The notes below the pieces were generated by a model that did no database searches, was not told the origin of the DNA, and saw only the letters and a program-made list of their open reading frames with translations. Positions 9,532 through 17,964 of a DNA stretch of 64,000 nucleotides are shown here, piece by piece. Source of the stretch: Pseudolactococcus raffinolactis NBRC 100932. Its GTDB lineage: Bacteria > Bacillota > Bacilli > Lactobacillales > Streptococcaceae. The position numbers and the translations under genes were made by a program. Within the stretch, counting starts at the first letter, position 1, and every line of letters starts with the position of its first letter. The DNA is taken from the NCBI RefSeq assembly GCF_001591765.1, contig NZ_BCVN01000006.1:1-64000 (forward strand), given 5' to 3'.

Positions 9532-11052
9532 ATGGCATTTGAAAATTTAACTGAACGATTACAAGGCGTTTTTAAAAACTTACGAGGTAAGAAAAAAATC
9601 ACTGAAAATGATGTTTTAGAAATTACCAAAGAAATTCGTGTCGCGCTGCTGGAAGCCGATGTCGCGCTACCTGTCGTTAAGAAATTCATCCGAAATATTC
9701 GCACACGTGCGATTGGTGTTGAAGTTTCTGAAGCTTTGCAACCGGCGCAACAAGTCATCAAAATCGTTGACGAAGAATTAACAGCCATCTTAGGTGGTGG
9801 CGAAGCAGAACTGGCGAAGTCACCAAAAATCCCAACCATCATCATGATGGCAGGTCTTCAAGGGGCAGGTAAAACAACCTTTGCAGGTAAACTAGCCAAA
9901 CGTTTAAAAGAAACTGAAAACGCACGACCTTTGATGATTGCAGCCGACGTCTATCGGCCTGCGGCCATAGAGCAGTTGAAAACAGTAGGTAGTCAGATTG
10001 ATGTGCCGGTTTATGACGAAGGCACTGACGTTAATCCAGTAGAGATTGTCCGTAACGGTTTGGCTTTAGCAACTGAAAAGCGTCATGACTATGTCTTGAT
10101 TGATACGGCTGGTCGACTCGAAATCGATGAAAAATTGATGAATGAGTTGGTACAAATCAAAGATTTGGCACAACCAACTGAAATTCTCTTGGTTGTCGAT
10201 GCTATGACTGGTCAAGTCGCAGCTGATGTCGCTAAGAAATTCAATGAAACATTGGAGATTACAGGTGTCATCATCACTAAATTAGATGGTGATACACGTG
10301 GTGGTGCTGCATTATCAATCCGAGAAATCACAGGTAAACCGATTAAATTTGTCGGAACAGGTGAAAAGTTAACCGACTTAGAAGTTTTCTATCCTGACCG
10401 GATGAGTTCACGCATTCTTGGTATGGGTGATATGTTGACCTTGATCGAAAAAGCGCAAAGCCAATACGATGAAGTGCAATCTGCCAAAATGGCAGAAAAA
10501 ATGCGTGAAAATACTTTCGATTTTAACGACTTCATAGAGCAGTTAGACCAAGTTCAGTCTATGGGACCATTGGATGAAATCATGAAGATGATTCCCGGTA
10601 TGTCTGAAATTCCAGGTGCTGCCAATATCAAGGTTGACGAAAAAGATATTGCTAGAAAACGTGCCATTGTCTTGTCAATGACCCCTGAAGAACGTGCTAA
10701 TCCGGATATTTTATCACCGTCACGTCGTCGTCGTATCGCTGCGGGATCAGGGAATACATTTATTGAAGTTAACAAACTCATTAAACAGTTTAACGAGTCT
10801 AAAAAAATGATGAGTGGCTTGATGAATGGTGATATGGGAGCCATGCTTGGTGGTATGGGCGGTCAAATGCCCAATATGCCAGGTGGTATGCCTGATATGA
10901 GTGCGCTCGGTGATATGGGGGGCGCTGGCATGCCTGATATGAGCGCTATGTTTGGTGGCGGCCTCAAAGGTAAAGTCGGTAAGATGGCTATGACTGCTGC
11001 TATGAAACGCGCCCAGAAGAAAATGAAAAAAGGCAAGAAGAAGAAAAAATAA
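9532..11052 (+). CDS. ffh: Signal recognition particle GTPase Ffh
   Basis: SRP54 protein of 506 residues. It binds 4.5S/scRNA and the signal sequences of nascent membrane proteins and docks with FtsY. The N domain covers residues 1-90. The G domain follows with the P loop GLQGAGKTT (about 109-117), DTAGR and TKLDGD. The M domain is methionine- and glycine-rich (repeats of MPNMPGGMPDM type) and ends in a long lysine tail. Its neighbour ylxM supports the assignment. The start is set by homology of the N-terminus (MAFENLTERL); no ribosome binding site is visible just upstream. Confidence 0.97.
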   Translation: MAFENLTERLQGVFKNLRGKKKITENDVLEITKEIRVALLEADVALPVVKKFIRNIRTRAIGVEVSEALQPAQQVIKIVDEELTAILGGGEAELAKSPKIPTIIMMAGLQGAGKTTFAGKLAKRLKETENARPLMIAADVYRPAAIEQLKTVGSQIDVPVYDEGTDVNPVEIVRNGLALATEKRHDYVLIDTAGRLEIDEKLMNELVQIKDLAQPTEILLVVDAMTGQVAADVAKKFNETLEITGVIITKLDGDTRGGAALSIREITGKPIKFVGTGEKLTDLEVFYPDRMSSRILGMGDMLTLIEKAQSQYDEVQSAKMAEKMRENTFDFNDFIEQLDQVQSMGPLDEIMKMIPGMSEIPGAANIKVDEKDIARKRAIVLSMTPEERANPDILSPSRRRRIAAGSGNTFIEVNKLIKQFNESKKMMSGLMNGDMGAMLGGMGGQMPNMPGGMPDMSALGDMGGAGMPDMSAMFGGGLKGKVGKMAMTAAMKRAQKKMKKGKKKKK

Positions 11053-11128
11053 GCGATCAATACCTGATTTTGTGTATGCTTGATACCAAAACTGTGAGAT
11101 GGCTGAGACAGAACGGAAACAGAGATAA

Positions 11129-11611
11129 ATGACGACATTTTTGATAGGCTTTATGGGGTCAGGAAAGACAACCATTGCCCAATTATTAGCCACTGATTTT
11201 GTTGATATGGATCAGGTGATCGTTAATCGTATTGGCATGCCGATTTCAACATTTTTTGAAATGTCAGGGGAAGTGGCCTTCCGAGAAATTGAATCACAGG
11301 TCTTAGAGGAGTTGTCAAAAAGCGATGGCGTGATTGCAACTGGTGGCGGTGTCGTTACGTCCGATGACAATCGCCGCATTTTAAGTGAATCCGAGGCAGA
11401 GATCATTTATCTCAAGTCGGATTTTGATACTCTCTATCAGCAAATTTCAGACGATACGACCAATGTGAGACCGCTATTTGTCGATAAGTCTCGCGAGGAA
11501 CTTCAGGTTCTATTTGAAACACGTGCGCCATTATATGAAGCTATCGCAACTCAAGTCATCAAGACTTCAGGTAAGACACCTAAGGAGATAGTAAAGGAAA
11601 TTCGACGATGA
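11129..11611 (+). CDS. aroK: Shikimate kinase
   Basis: Phosphorylates shikimate with ATP, the fifth step of chorismate synthesis. The 160-residue protein has the P loop GFMGSGKTT near its start, the DMDQ shikimate-binding aspartates, the glycine triad ATGGGVV near residue 72, and the lid arginine region TTNVRPLF near 110. It ends in a four-base overlap with pheA, so the two form a pair. In related genomes they usually sit at the end of a long tyrA-aroA-aroK-pheA operon; here the upstream neighbour is ffh instead. Confidence 0.92.
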   Translation: MTTFLIGFMGSGKTTIAQLLATDFVDMDQVIVNRIGMPISTFFEMSGEVAFREIESQVLEELSKSDGVIATGGGVVTSDDNRRILSESEAEIIYLKSDFDTLYQQISDDTTNVRPLFVDKSREELQVLFETRAPLYEAIATQVIKTSGKTPKEIVKEIRR

Positions 11612-12435
11612 AAATTGGTTATTTGGGTCCTAAAGCGTCCTTTACTTATGCGACAGCCCGAGCTGCCTTTCCAGATAGCAGTCATCAACTTGTCGCTTTT
11701 GATTCGATTACTGAAGTCATTAGAAGTTATGAGCAGGATCTGGTTGACTATGCTATTGTCCCAGTCGAAAATTCGATTGAAGGAAGTGTCCATCAGACTG
11801 TAGATTATCTCTTTTTACAGGCTGAGCAGATTCGAGCTCAGGCTGAAATTGTTCAGCCTATCAAACAACAGCTCATGGCAACGCGTGCTGATAAAGAAAT
11901 CGAGAAAATCTTTTCTCATCCCCAAGCCATTGCCCAATCGCTGAAATATGTGCAGCGCCATTTTCCTGACGCTAAAATTGAGAGTACAGATAGCACGGCT
12001 TACGCAGCAAAATTTGTTGCAGAGCATCCTGAGAAAAATTTTGCGGCGATTGCGCCAGTTGCCAGTAGTTTGGAGTATGGGTTGACGATTATCGCTCAGG
12101 ATATTCAAGAAATTGATGAAAATTTCACGCGCTTCTGGTTATTAGGGCAAACGACACCACATATTCCTCTACCAGTTGTGACGGAGAAGATGACGTTAGC
12201 GTTGACACTTCCAGATAATTTACCTGGTGCCTTATATAAAGCCTTACAAATTTTTGCAGATTTCGGAATTAACTTAACCAAAATTGAATCACGGCCACTG
12301 AAAACCTTTCTGGGGGAGTATTTCTTTCTCATTGATGCCCAGTTTTCTGAGAACTATCTCTATTTGATTCATGCGCTCGAAAAACTTGGTATAACGGTCA
12401 AGCGTTTGGGGAAATATAAGGTTTATAAGATGTAA
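11608..12435 (+). CDS. pheA: Prephenate dehydratase
   Basis: Converts prephenate to phenylpyruvate for phenylalanine synthesis. It is the monofunctional form without chorismate mutase, 275 residues. The catalytic domain begins GYLGPKASFTY and includes PVENSIEGSV and the catalytic threonine in ENFTRFWLLG near residue 172. The C-terminal ACT domain (about 190-270) contains the phenylalanine-binding ESRPLKTFLGEYFF segment, so feedback inhibition by phenylalanine is expected. It follows aroK with an ATGA overlap and is followed by a terminator. Confidence 0.93.
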   Translation: MKIGYLGPKASFTYATARAAFPDSSHQLVAFDSITEVIRSYEQDLVDYAIVPVENSIEGSVHQTVDYLFLQAEQIRAQAEIVQPIKQQLMATRADKEIEKIFSHPQAIAQSLKYVQRHFPDAKIESTDSTAYAAKFVAEHPEKNFAAIAPVASSLEYGLTIIAQDIQEIDENFTRFWLLGQTTPHIPLPVVTEKMTLALTLPDNLPGALYKALQIFADFGINLTKIESRPLKTFLGEYFFLIDAQFSENYLYLIHALEKLGITVKRLGKYKVYKM

Positions 12436-12450
12436 AAACAGTCAATTAAA

Positions 12451-12483
12451 CTAACAGAGCCTTGATAATCTGTTGGTTTTTTT
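12451..12483 (+). terminator. Intrinsic terminator of aroK-pheA
   Basis: CTAACAGA (12451-12458) pairs with TCTGTTGG (12469-12476, one T-G pair), followed by seven T. Confidence 0.75.
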
Positions 12484-12509
12484 GTACCTACGGCCATTCA
12501 TCTACTTGC

Positions 12510-12523
12510 TTACATTTTCGTAA
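12510..12523 (+). promoter_or_regulatory. BceR-type operator before the ABC transporter operon
   Basis: TTACATTTTCGTAA matches the BceR-like regulator consensus TNACA-N4-TGTAA with a single change (C for T), and is part of a longer inverted repeat (CTTAC...GTAAG). It lies about 45 bases upstream of a possible -10 box GATAAT at 12567-12572. The cognate regulator is probably the one encoded at 15813. Confidence 0.6.
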
Positions 12524-12628
12524 GAAACAAGGTTTGAGCTGTAAGAATGATAGCTACGTCGTATGCGATAATAAGAGTGTCAATACGAAAACAAAAAGTT
12601 TCAGTAACTTAGAATCAAAGGAGATACA

Positions 12629-12985
12629 ATGAAAAAATTACTTTCGGTGCTTGCAGTGCTTGCAGTGCTTGCCGTTATAGGTGTAGGCCTTTACATGGTT
12701 TATCAAAAGAGCTATGGTGGCGATACTTACTATGTTAAAATCACACAAGATGGTAGAACTACAGCAGATACAGATAGTAGTGGACATATTTACACTACCT
12801 ATAATTATGAGCTACCAGCTGTTAACAAAAAACTTGATAAAAAGACGGTTAAATTTACGGCTGATCATAACCTTAGAAAAGATGCCTACTTAGCATTAAC
12901 GGTTCACAAGACAAAAGGTGTGACGAGTTATAAAGAAGTCAAAAAATCAGAAATCAAAGCGAATATCTTAAAGGAGATCAAATAA
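12629..12985 (+). CDS. YxeA-family small secreted or anchored protein
   Basis: A 118-residue protein with an N-terminal hydrophobic segment (LLSVLAVLAVLAVIGVGLYMVY) that acts as a signal peptide or membrane anchor. The beta-rich outside domain contains the YYVKIT and YNYELPA features of the DUF1093/YxeA family. Proteins of this family are commonly encoded beside BceAB-type transporters; a role in peptide sensing is inferred from context only. A clear site AAAGGAG precedes the ATG, and the stop overlaps the next ATG (TAATG), so it leads the operon. Confidence 0.75.
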   Translation: MKKLLSVLAVLAVLAVIGVGLYMVYQKSYGGDTYYVKITQDGRTTADTDSSGHIYTTYNYELPAVNKKLDKKTVKFTADHNLRKDAYLALTVHKTKGVTSYKEVKKSEIKANILKEIK

Positions 12986-13737
12986 TGTTCTTAGAAGTCA
13001 ATCATTTAGAAAAATCATTCCAAACACGTTTTTCAAAAGAAAAAACACAAGCCTTGCGTGATGTAAATTTTATCGCTGAAGAAGGTGAATTCATCGCCAT
13101 CATGGGTGAAAGTGGGAGTGGTAAAACAACCTTGCTGAACATTTTAGCAACCTTAGAAAAACCAAGCAGTGGTGAAGTTGTCTTAGAAGGCAAAAAAATA
13201 AGCACAATTAAAGAGCAACAATTAGCGGAATTCCGTCGTGATCATCTAGGTTTTGTCTTTCAAGATTTTAACTTGCTTGACACCTTGAGTGTGCGTGATA
13301 ATATTTTCTTGCCACTTGTTTTAGGTCGTTATAAATATGGTGAAATGGCAAAACGTTTGAAAGCCTTAGCACCTAAGTTGAATATTGAGGATTTACTAAA
13401 TAAACAACCTTTTGAATTGTCTGGCGGTCAAAAACAACGTGTGGCGGTTGCCCGTGCCTTGATTACCAACCCTAAATTGATTTTAGCGGATGAACCAACA
13501 GCAGCACTTGACTCAAAAAATTCAGATGGTTTGCTTGAATTATTTGAACAGATTAACAATGAAGGTCAAACCATTCTCATGGTAACCCACTCAAGTCTTG
13601 CTGCTAGCCATGCCAGTCGTGTTCTATTTATCAAAGATGGTCAAATCTTCCATCAACTTTATCGTGCTGGTAAGTCCAACAACGAGTTTAATCGTGATAT
13701 CACGACAGCTATCACGAGTCTGTTAGGAGGAGAATAA
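12985..13737 (+). CDS. BceA/MacB-type ABC transporter ATPase
   Basis: ATP-binding subunit of 250 residues that powers the large permease encoded next. It has the Walker A motif GESGSGKTT, the Q loop FQDFNLL, the signature LSGGQKQRV, Walker B ILADEPTAALD and the switch histidine in TVVTH-like MVTHS. The family removes or senses antimicrobial peptides such as bacitracin or lantibiotics at the membrane surface. It has one-base TAATG overlaps at both ends, so the three genes are tightly coupled. Confidence 0.93.
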   Translation: MFLEVNHLEKSFQTRFSKEKTQALRDVNFIAEEGEFIAIMGESGSGKTTLLNILATLEKPSSGEVVLEGKKISTIKEQQLAEFRRDHLGFVFQDFNLLDTLSVRDNIFLPLVLGRYKYGEMAKRLKALAPKLNIEDLLNKQPFELSGGQKQRVAVARALITNPKLILADEPTAALDSKNSDGLLELFEQINNEGQTILMVTHSSLAASHASRVLFIKDGQIFHQLYRAGKSNNEFNRDITTAITSLLGGE

Positions 13738-15713
13738 TGTTTTATCTCAAACTCGCTTTTCAAAACATTCGAAAATCTTTCTCAAATTTTTCTCCGTTTT
13801 TATTAGCAACAACTTCTATGTTTGCCATTACATTAATTCTGTCAAACCTTGCCTTTTCCAAAAGTTTGGATCAATTAAGAGGGGCTGATGCAGTCAGAAC
13901 ATTGATGAAATTTGGTCTTGCTATTATTGTCTTGTTCTCAGTCATTATCGTGAGTTATAGTTACAGATTCTTACTTAAACAACGGACGAGAGAATTTGGA
14001 CTCTATAATATCTTAGGCTTGAACAAGCGCAATATCGCCACCATCTCATTCTGGGAGTTGTTGATGACCTTCGTCATGACTTTGGTCGCGGGTACTATCT
14101 TAGGTTTGATTTTTTCAGAATTTCTCTTTCTGATATTCGTCCATCTTATCGGTGGCAACTACTTTAATTTAACAGTTTCCATTCCAGCTGTTTTGTTAAC
14201 AATACTAGTGTTTGCAGCCATCTTTGCCTTGCTCATGTTCTTTGCCATCGTGACCATCAAACGTAACTCAGCCATTAGTCTCTTAAAAGACAATACACGT
14301 AGTGAGCGTGAACCACGTGGCCGTTTGATTATGTCTATCCTTAGTATCCTTATGCTGGCTGTTGCTTATTACTTAGCGCTTAGCGTGCAAGGACCGATTG
14401 AAGCTTTGCTGAAATTTTTCATCGCTGTGGTTCTTGTCATTATAGGGACATATTTGCTCTATATTGGCGTGACTATCTTCGTTTTAAAACGTCAAAAAGC
14501 CAACAAAAGCTACTATTACAAACCTGAACACTTCATCACGACCAGCAGCATGCTTTATCGCATGAAAACCAATGCAGTTGGTCTTGCCAATATCACGATT
14601 CTCGTGACCATGACATTCGTCACACTTGCGACATCTGTTGCGCTTTACGTCGGTGTTCAAAAAGTTGTAGCAGAACAATTTCCAAAGAATACCAATATTA
14701 GTATCAGTGGCAAAAATATCGACGAAAATAAGGCAGCACTCAACACGTTCATTCAAGAAAATGACGTTGATACCTCAAAAGCAGCACCTTATTCTTCATT
14801 TACAGTTATGACGAATTTTAGTGTTAATGCAGATAAACAGGCAGCACTACCCGCTAATTCGCCAAAACTCAATGATTATGCTGCATTAAGATTCGTCACA
14901 CGTGACGATATGGTCAAACTAGGCAATGACTTACCTGAGTTAGCCTCTAATCAGGCTATCCTTTATAAAGCATTTGGTGATAAGGATGTCAAATCAGTGG
15001 ATTGGTTTGGTGAAAAATTAGAGATTGTCAAAGAAGTACCGTCGCTTAAAAATCTACCTAAGTTTCCAGGAGTCTTTGATGTCTTCGTCTTCGTCGTCTC
15101 TGATGAGCAAGAACTTACAAAATTGAACGACCTCAATAATCAAGAAGAGATCAAGAAAAATCCAGGTGCTGTTGATTTTTCTACACAAATTAGCACAGAA
15201 TGGTTAGTTAACTTGTCTGCTAAAGAACGTGAAGTCCTTAGCAAAAAAGCGCCTAACGATGTCAATCAACCTAATCGCGTAATTGTTGCAACTGAGAAAG
15301 AAAGCAAAGAAGGCATCATGGAATTCACGGGCGGTTTCCTCTTCATCGGGTTCATGCTTGGTATTACCTTCATTCTTGGCGCTGCCTTGATTATCTACTA
15401 CAAACAAATTTCTGAAGGGGCTGAAGATAAACGTAGCTACCGAATCTTACAAGAAGTTGGTTTAACGAAAAAAGAAGTTAAAAAATCAATTGATTCACAA
15501 GTTATGGTTGTCTTCTTCATGCCAATTATCGTCAGCATTATTCACTTTGCTGCAGCCTTTGTCATGATTTCTAAACTAATCAATATCTTTGGGATTACGG
15601 ATATCGGCATGATTGCTACTGTCAGCGGGATCACGATCTTAGTTATCTCTATCATCTATTATCTGATTTATCGTAAAACATCGAAAATTTATTATCGAAT
15701 CGTTGAAAGATAA
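13737..15713 (+). CDS. BceB-type FtsX-like permease
   Basis: Permease of 658 residues with about ten membrane segments: one near the start, three around residues 60-180, two at 200-245, one at 285-310 and three near the C-terminus (535-650). A large extracellular loop of about 220 residues (about 310-530) lies before the last three segments. This is the architecture of BceB/VraG, where the loop senses peptide antibiotics and the complex signals to the partner kinase. The regulator and kinase genes follow within 100 bases, completing the usual Bce module. The inducing peptide cannot be read from sequence. Confidence 0.9.
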   Translation: MFYLKLAFQNIRKSFSNFSPFLLATTSMFAITLILSNLAFSKSLDQLRGADAVRTLMKFGLAIIVLFSVIIVSYSYRFLLKQRTREFGLYNILGLNKRNIATISFWELLMTFVMTLVAGTILGLIFSEFLFLIFVHLIGGNYFNLTVSIPAVLLTILVFAAIFALLMFFAIVTIKRNSAISLLKDNTRSEREPRGRLIMSILSILMLAVAYYLALSVQGPIEALLKFFIAVVLVIIGTYLLYIGVTIFVLKRQKANKSYYYKPEHFITTSSMLYRMKTNAVGLANITILVTMTFVTLATSVALYVGVQKVVAEQFPKNTNISISGKNIDENKAALNTFIQENDVDTSKAAPYSSFTVMTNFSVNADKQAALPANSPKLNDYAALRFVTRDDMVKLGNDLPELASNQAILYKAFGDKDVKSVDWFGEKLEIVKEVPSLKNLPKFPGVFDVFVFVVSDEQELTKLNDLNNQEEIKKNPGAVDFSTQISTEWLVNLSAKEREVLSKKAPNDVNQPNRVIVATEKESKEGIMEFTGGFLFIGFMLGITFILGAALIIYYKQISEGAEDKRSYRILQEVGLTKKEVKKSIDSQVMVVFFMPIIVSIIHFAAAFVMISKLINIFGITDIGMIATVSGITILVISIIYYLIYRKTSKIYYRIVER

Positions 15714-15728
15714 TTTGTTACTATTGAT

Positions 15729-15756
15729 ACCTCCAGATTTTGGAGGTGTTTTTTTT
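15729..15756 (+). terminator. Intrinsic terminator between permease and regulator
   Basis: ACCTCCA (15729-15735) and TGGAGGT (15741-15747) form a perfect seven-base-pair stem, then a run of T. It separates the transporter operon from the two-component genes. Confidence 0.85.
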
Positions 15757-15797
15757 GATCAATCCGTGAGTTTGAGGTGCCATAAACGCCTGATTTC

Positions 15798-15806
15798 TGG
15801 TAGAAT
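15798..15806 (+). promoter_or_regulatory. Extended -10 promoter of the Bce-like regulator
   Basis: TGGTAGAAT is a near-perfect extended -10. It ends six bases before the ATG at 15813, the same geometry as at ylxM, so the message is probably leaderless. No Shine-Dalgarno sequence is present. Confidence 0.6.
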
Positions 15807-15812
15807 AGGACT

Positions 15813-16469
15813 ATGAAAAATAAAATCTTTATTGTTGAAGATGATGAGACAATTGTTAAATTATTACGTGAAAAACTTCAAGAAGAATTTCATGTCACGA
15901 GTGTGATGAATTTTCGTGCGGTGGCAGCAGAGATTGCTGAATATCAGCCTGATTTGGTCTTGATGGATATTACTCTGCCTTATTTTAACGGTTTTTATTG
16001 GACGACTGAAATTCGAAAATCAAATGATCTTCCGATTATTTTTATTTCGTCTGCCTCTGATGAGATGAGCGCTGTCATGGCCATGAATATGGGAGCAGAT
16101 GATTTTGTCAGCAAACCTTTTTCTGTTGAGGTGTTAATTGCTAAAATTAACGCTCTTTTGAGACGGACAAAAGTGCAAGTCAACCATTTAAGTTTTGAGC
16201 GATTCACGCTGGATTTGGACGGGAATTTTTCAGACGGCCAAGAAAAAGTCAATTTGACCAAAACAGAAACGCTTATTTTAAAAACTTTACTTGAACATAC
16301 AGGTAATATCGTTGACAAACATGACCTCCTAAAAAAACTTTGGGAAGGTGACGATTTTATAGACGACAATACTTTAAACGTCAACATGAGTCGCTTACGC
16401 AAGAAACTTCTGCAAGTAGACTTTGATCATATCCATACAGTTCGTGGCGTAGGGTATGTGGTTAAATGA
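15813..16469 (+). CDS. BceR-like response regulator
   Basis: OmpR-family regulator of 218 residues. The receiver domain has IVEDDE, the phospho-acceptor in VLMDITLPYFNGFYW (the long GFYW tail after the aspartate is typical of BceR/BraR) and the switch lysine in FVSKPF. The winged helix covers about residues 130-218 and ends VRGVGYVV. It should respond to the kinase that follows and bind the box at 12510-12523. The start is fixed by MKNKIFIVEDD; the promoter is only six bases upstream. The gene overlaps the kinase start by four bases. Confidence 0.9.
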   Translation: MKNKIFIVEDDETIVKLLREKLQEEFHVTSVMNFRAVAAEIAEYQPDLVLMDITLPYFNGFYWTTEIRKSNDLPIIFISSASDEMSAVMAMNMGADDFVSKPFSVEVLIAKINALLRRTKVQVNHLSFERFTLDLDGNFSDGQEKVNLTKTETLILKTLLEHTGNIVDKHDLLKKLWEGDDFIDDNTLNVNMSRLRKKLLQVDFDHIHTVRGVGYVVK

Positions 16470-17422
16470 TGGTATATTTACGACTTATTGCTCGCTTTTG
16501 TCAGGAAAAATCCGGCGAGATCTTCATTTTTTTGTTCACAGAAAGTTTGATTGCGCTCGTCCTATTTTTACAGCAAATAGAGTTAACTGCCTTTAAAGTC
16601 GCCTTTTTATTGCCTGCCCTGATTTTCGTGATCTATCAGAGTCTCGCCTGCCATCGCTTTATCCAGCTCCACCAATTTTTAACTAGAACTAGCGTAGAAA
16701 ATCTACCAAACTTTCCTGATTCAAGTTTGATTGGAGAAGATTATCAGCAGCTGATTGTTAACCTTGATCAATGGAGTCAGGAGAAGTATCAAGAGTTGTT
16801 GAAATTCGACAAGGACTTATTAGATTTAACCAAGCTTTGGACGCACCAGATGAAAGTCCCGTTGGCAGCGCTTGACTTGATGGCGCAAACAGATCACCTG
16901 ACAAAATCAGGTGTTCAGAATCAATTACTAGAACTGGACAACTATCTCAATATTTTACTGAGCTATCTGCGTTTACAAAATACGTCGACAGATTTTCGTT
17001 TTGAAACCTTTGATGTAGCAGATATCACGCGCGACATCATTAAAAAATATGCCAATCAATTTATCATGAAAAACCTGTCAGTTAGCATCACAGGTTCCTG
17101 GGAAATTACCAGTGACCGCAAGTGGTTGTCAGTCGCGATAGAGCAACTTATTAATAATGCTGTAAAGTATACTAAAACGGGCAGTGTTACGATTAAATTC
17201 GATGATAACATAACGATTAAAGATACAGGAATTGGTATTTTACCAGAGGATTTGCCTAGGCTCTTTGAGCATGGTTTTACCGGCTATAATGGGCGCAATA
17301 ATCAAAAATCAACAGGTCTTGGTCTCTATCTAACTAAAGGCATTATGGATAGACTGGAGTTGACAGTCACCATTACGAGCCAAGTAGAGCAAGGAACGGA
17401 AGTCTGTATTGAAAAGAACTAG
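16466..17422 (+). CDS. BceS-like intramembrane-sensing histidine kinase
   Basis: A 318-residue kinase with two membrane helices near the N-terminus (about 18-37 and 42-58) and almost no outside loop, so it probably takes its signal from the BceAB-like transporter. The H box is LTKLWTHQMKVPLAALDLM, the N box EQLINNAVKYT, then DTGIGI and STGLGLYL. This design is that of BceS/BraS kinases. The ATG overlaps the regulator stop (ATGATG), so translation is coupled. A hairpin overlapping the stop codon ends the transcript. Confidence 0.9.
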   Translation: MMVYLRLIARFCQEKSGEIFIFLFTESLIALVLFLQQIELTAFKVAFLLPALIFVIYQSLACHRFIQLHQFLTRTSVENLPNFPDSSLIGEDYQQLIVNLDQWSQEKYQELLKFDKDLLDLTKLWTHQMKVPLAALDLMAQTDHLTKSGVQNQLLELDNYLNILLSYLRLQNTSTDFRFETFDVADITRDIIKKYANQFIMKNLSVSITGSWEITSDRKWLSVAIEQLINNAVKYTKTGSVTIKFDDNITIKDTGIGILPEDLPRLFEHGFTGYNGRNNQKSTGLGLYLTKGIMDRLELTVTITSQVEQGTEVCIEKN

Positions 17423-17448
17423 CGATGAGAAGTCGCGAGTTCTTTTTT
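17416..17448 (+). terminator. Intrinsic terminator overlapping the kinase stop codon
   Basis: GAACT-A-GCGA (from 17416) pairs with TCGC-GAGTTC, followed by six T. The stop codon TAG lies in the left arm. Confidence 0.75.
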
Positions 17449-17449
17449 G

Positions 17450-17700
17450 TTATCTGATCTCTTATAATTAGAAAATTAAAGTTTTTTTCGTTAAATTAAA
17501 AGTATGCGAAATATGTTATCTTAAATTAAGTTGTTTATGTCATTTGTTTGTCTAAAATAGCATTAAATAATAGAGAAAAATAAGTTTATGTGCTAAAATA
17601 ACAATATACAGATTGTTTTAAAACATGACTTAATGCAGTTCGTATGACGATTAGGGATAATTTATAATTAATTAGATTTATGAGAATAGAGGGTATGAAT
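17450..17700. other. AT-rich region before the giant adhesin gene
   Basis: About 250 bases, very AT-rich, with several TATAAT-like boxes (17663-17668; GATAAT at 17655-17660) but no convincing -35 and no hairpin. AGAGGG at 17688-17693 serves as ribosome binding site for the ATG at 17701. Confidence 0.4.
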
Positions 17701-17964
17701 ATGAAGAGAGGAACTTTTAAATTAAATGAGGCCGACTGTAAAAAGCGTTTTGTGCTTCATAAAGTCAAAAAAAGATGGGTCGTGACTGGGATCATTTTTG
17801 CGACGCTTGCACCAGGTCTATCCTTTGCTGAAAGTAATGTGGCAGCTGATGACAGTATTGTTACGCCAACTTTTCCGACTTTATATGGCAAATCACTGAC
17901 GTTACCTAAAACGTCTAAACAAGTAGCGGGTGTCGTGCCTTATGCGACAATCACATCGCCGAGA

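Noticed and set aside
10747-11193. Histidine-rich minus-strand ORF opposite the ffh 3' end
   Set aside because: The His/Thr pattern is the reverse of the Met/Gly-rich Ffh M domain; it spans two real plus-strand genes.
11129-12435. aroK-pheA as horizontally acquired genes because they are apart from the other aro genes
   Set aside because: Codon use and composition look like the neighbours, and the pair order is the usual one; displacement by rearrangement is enough.
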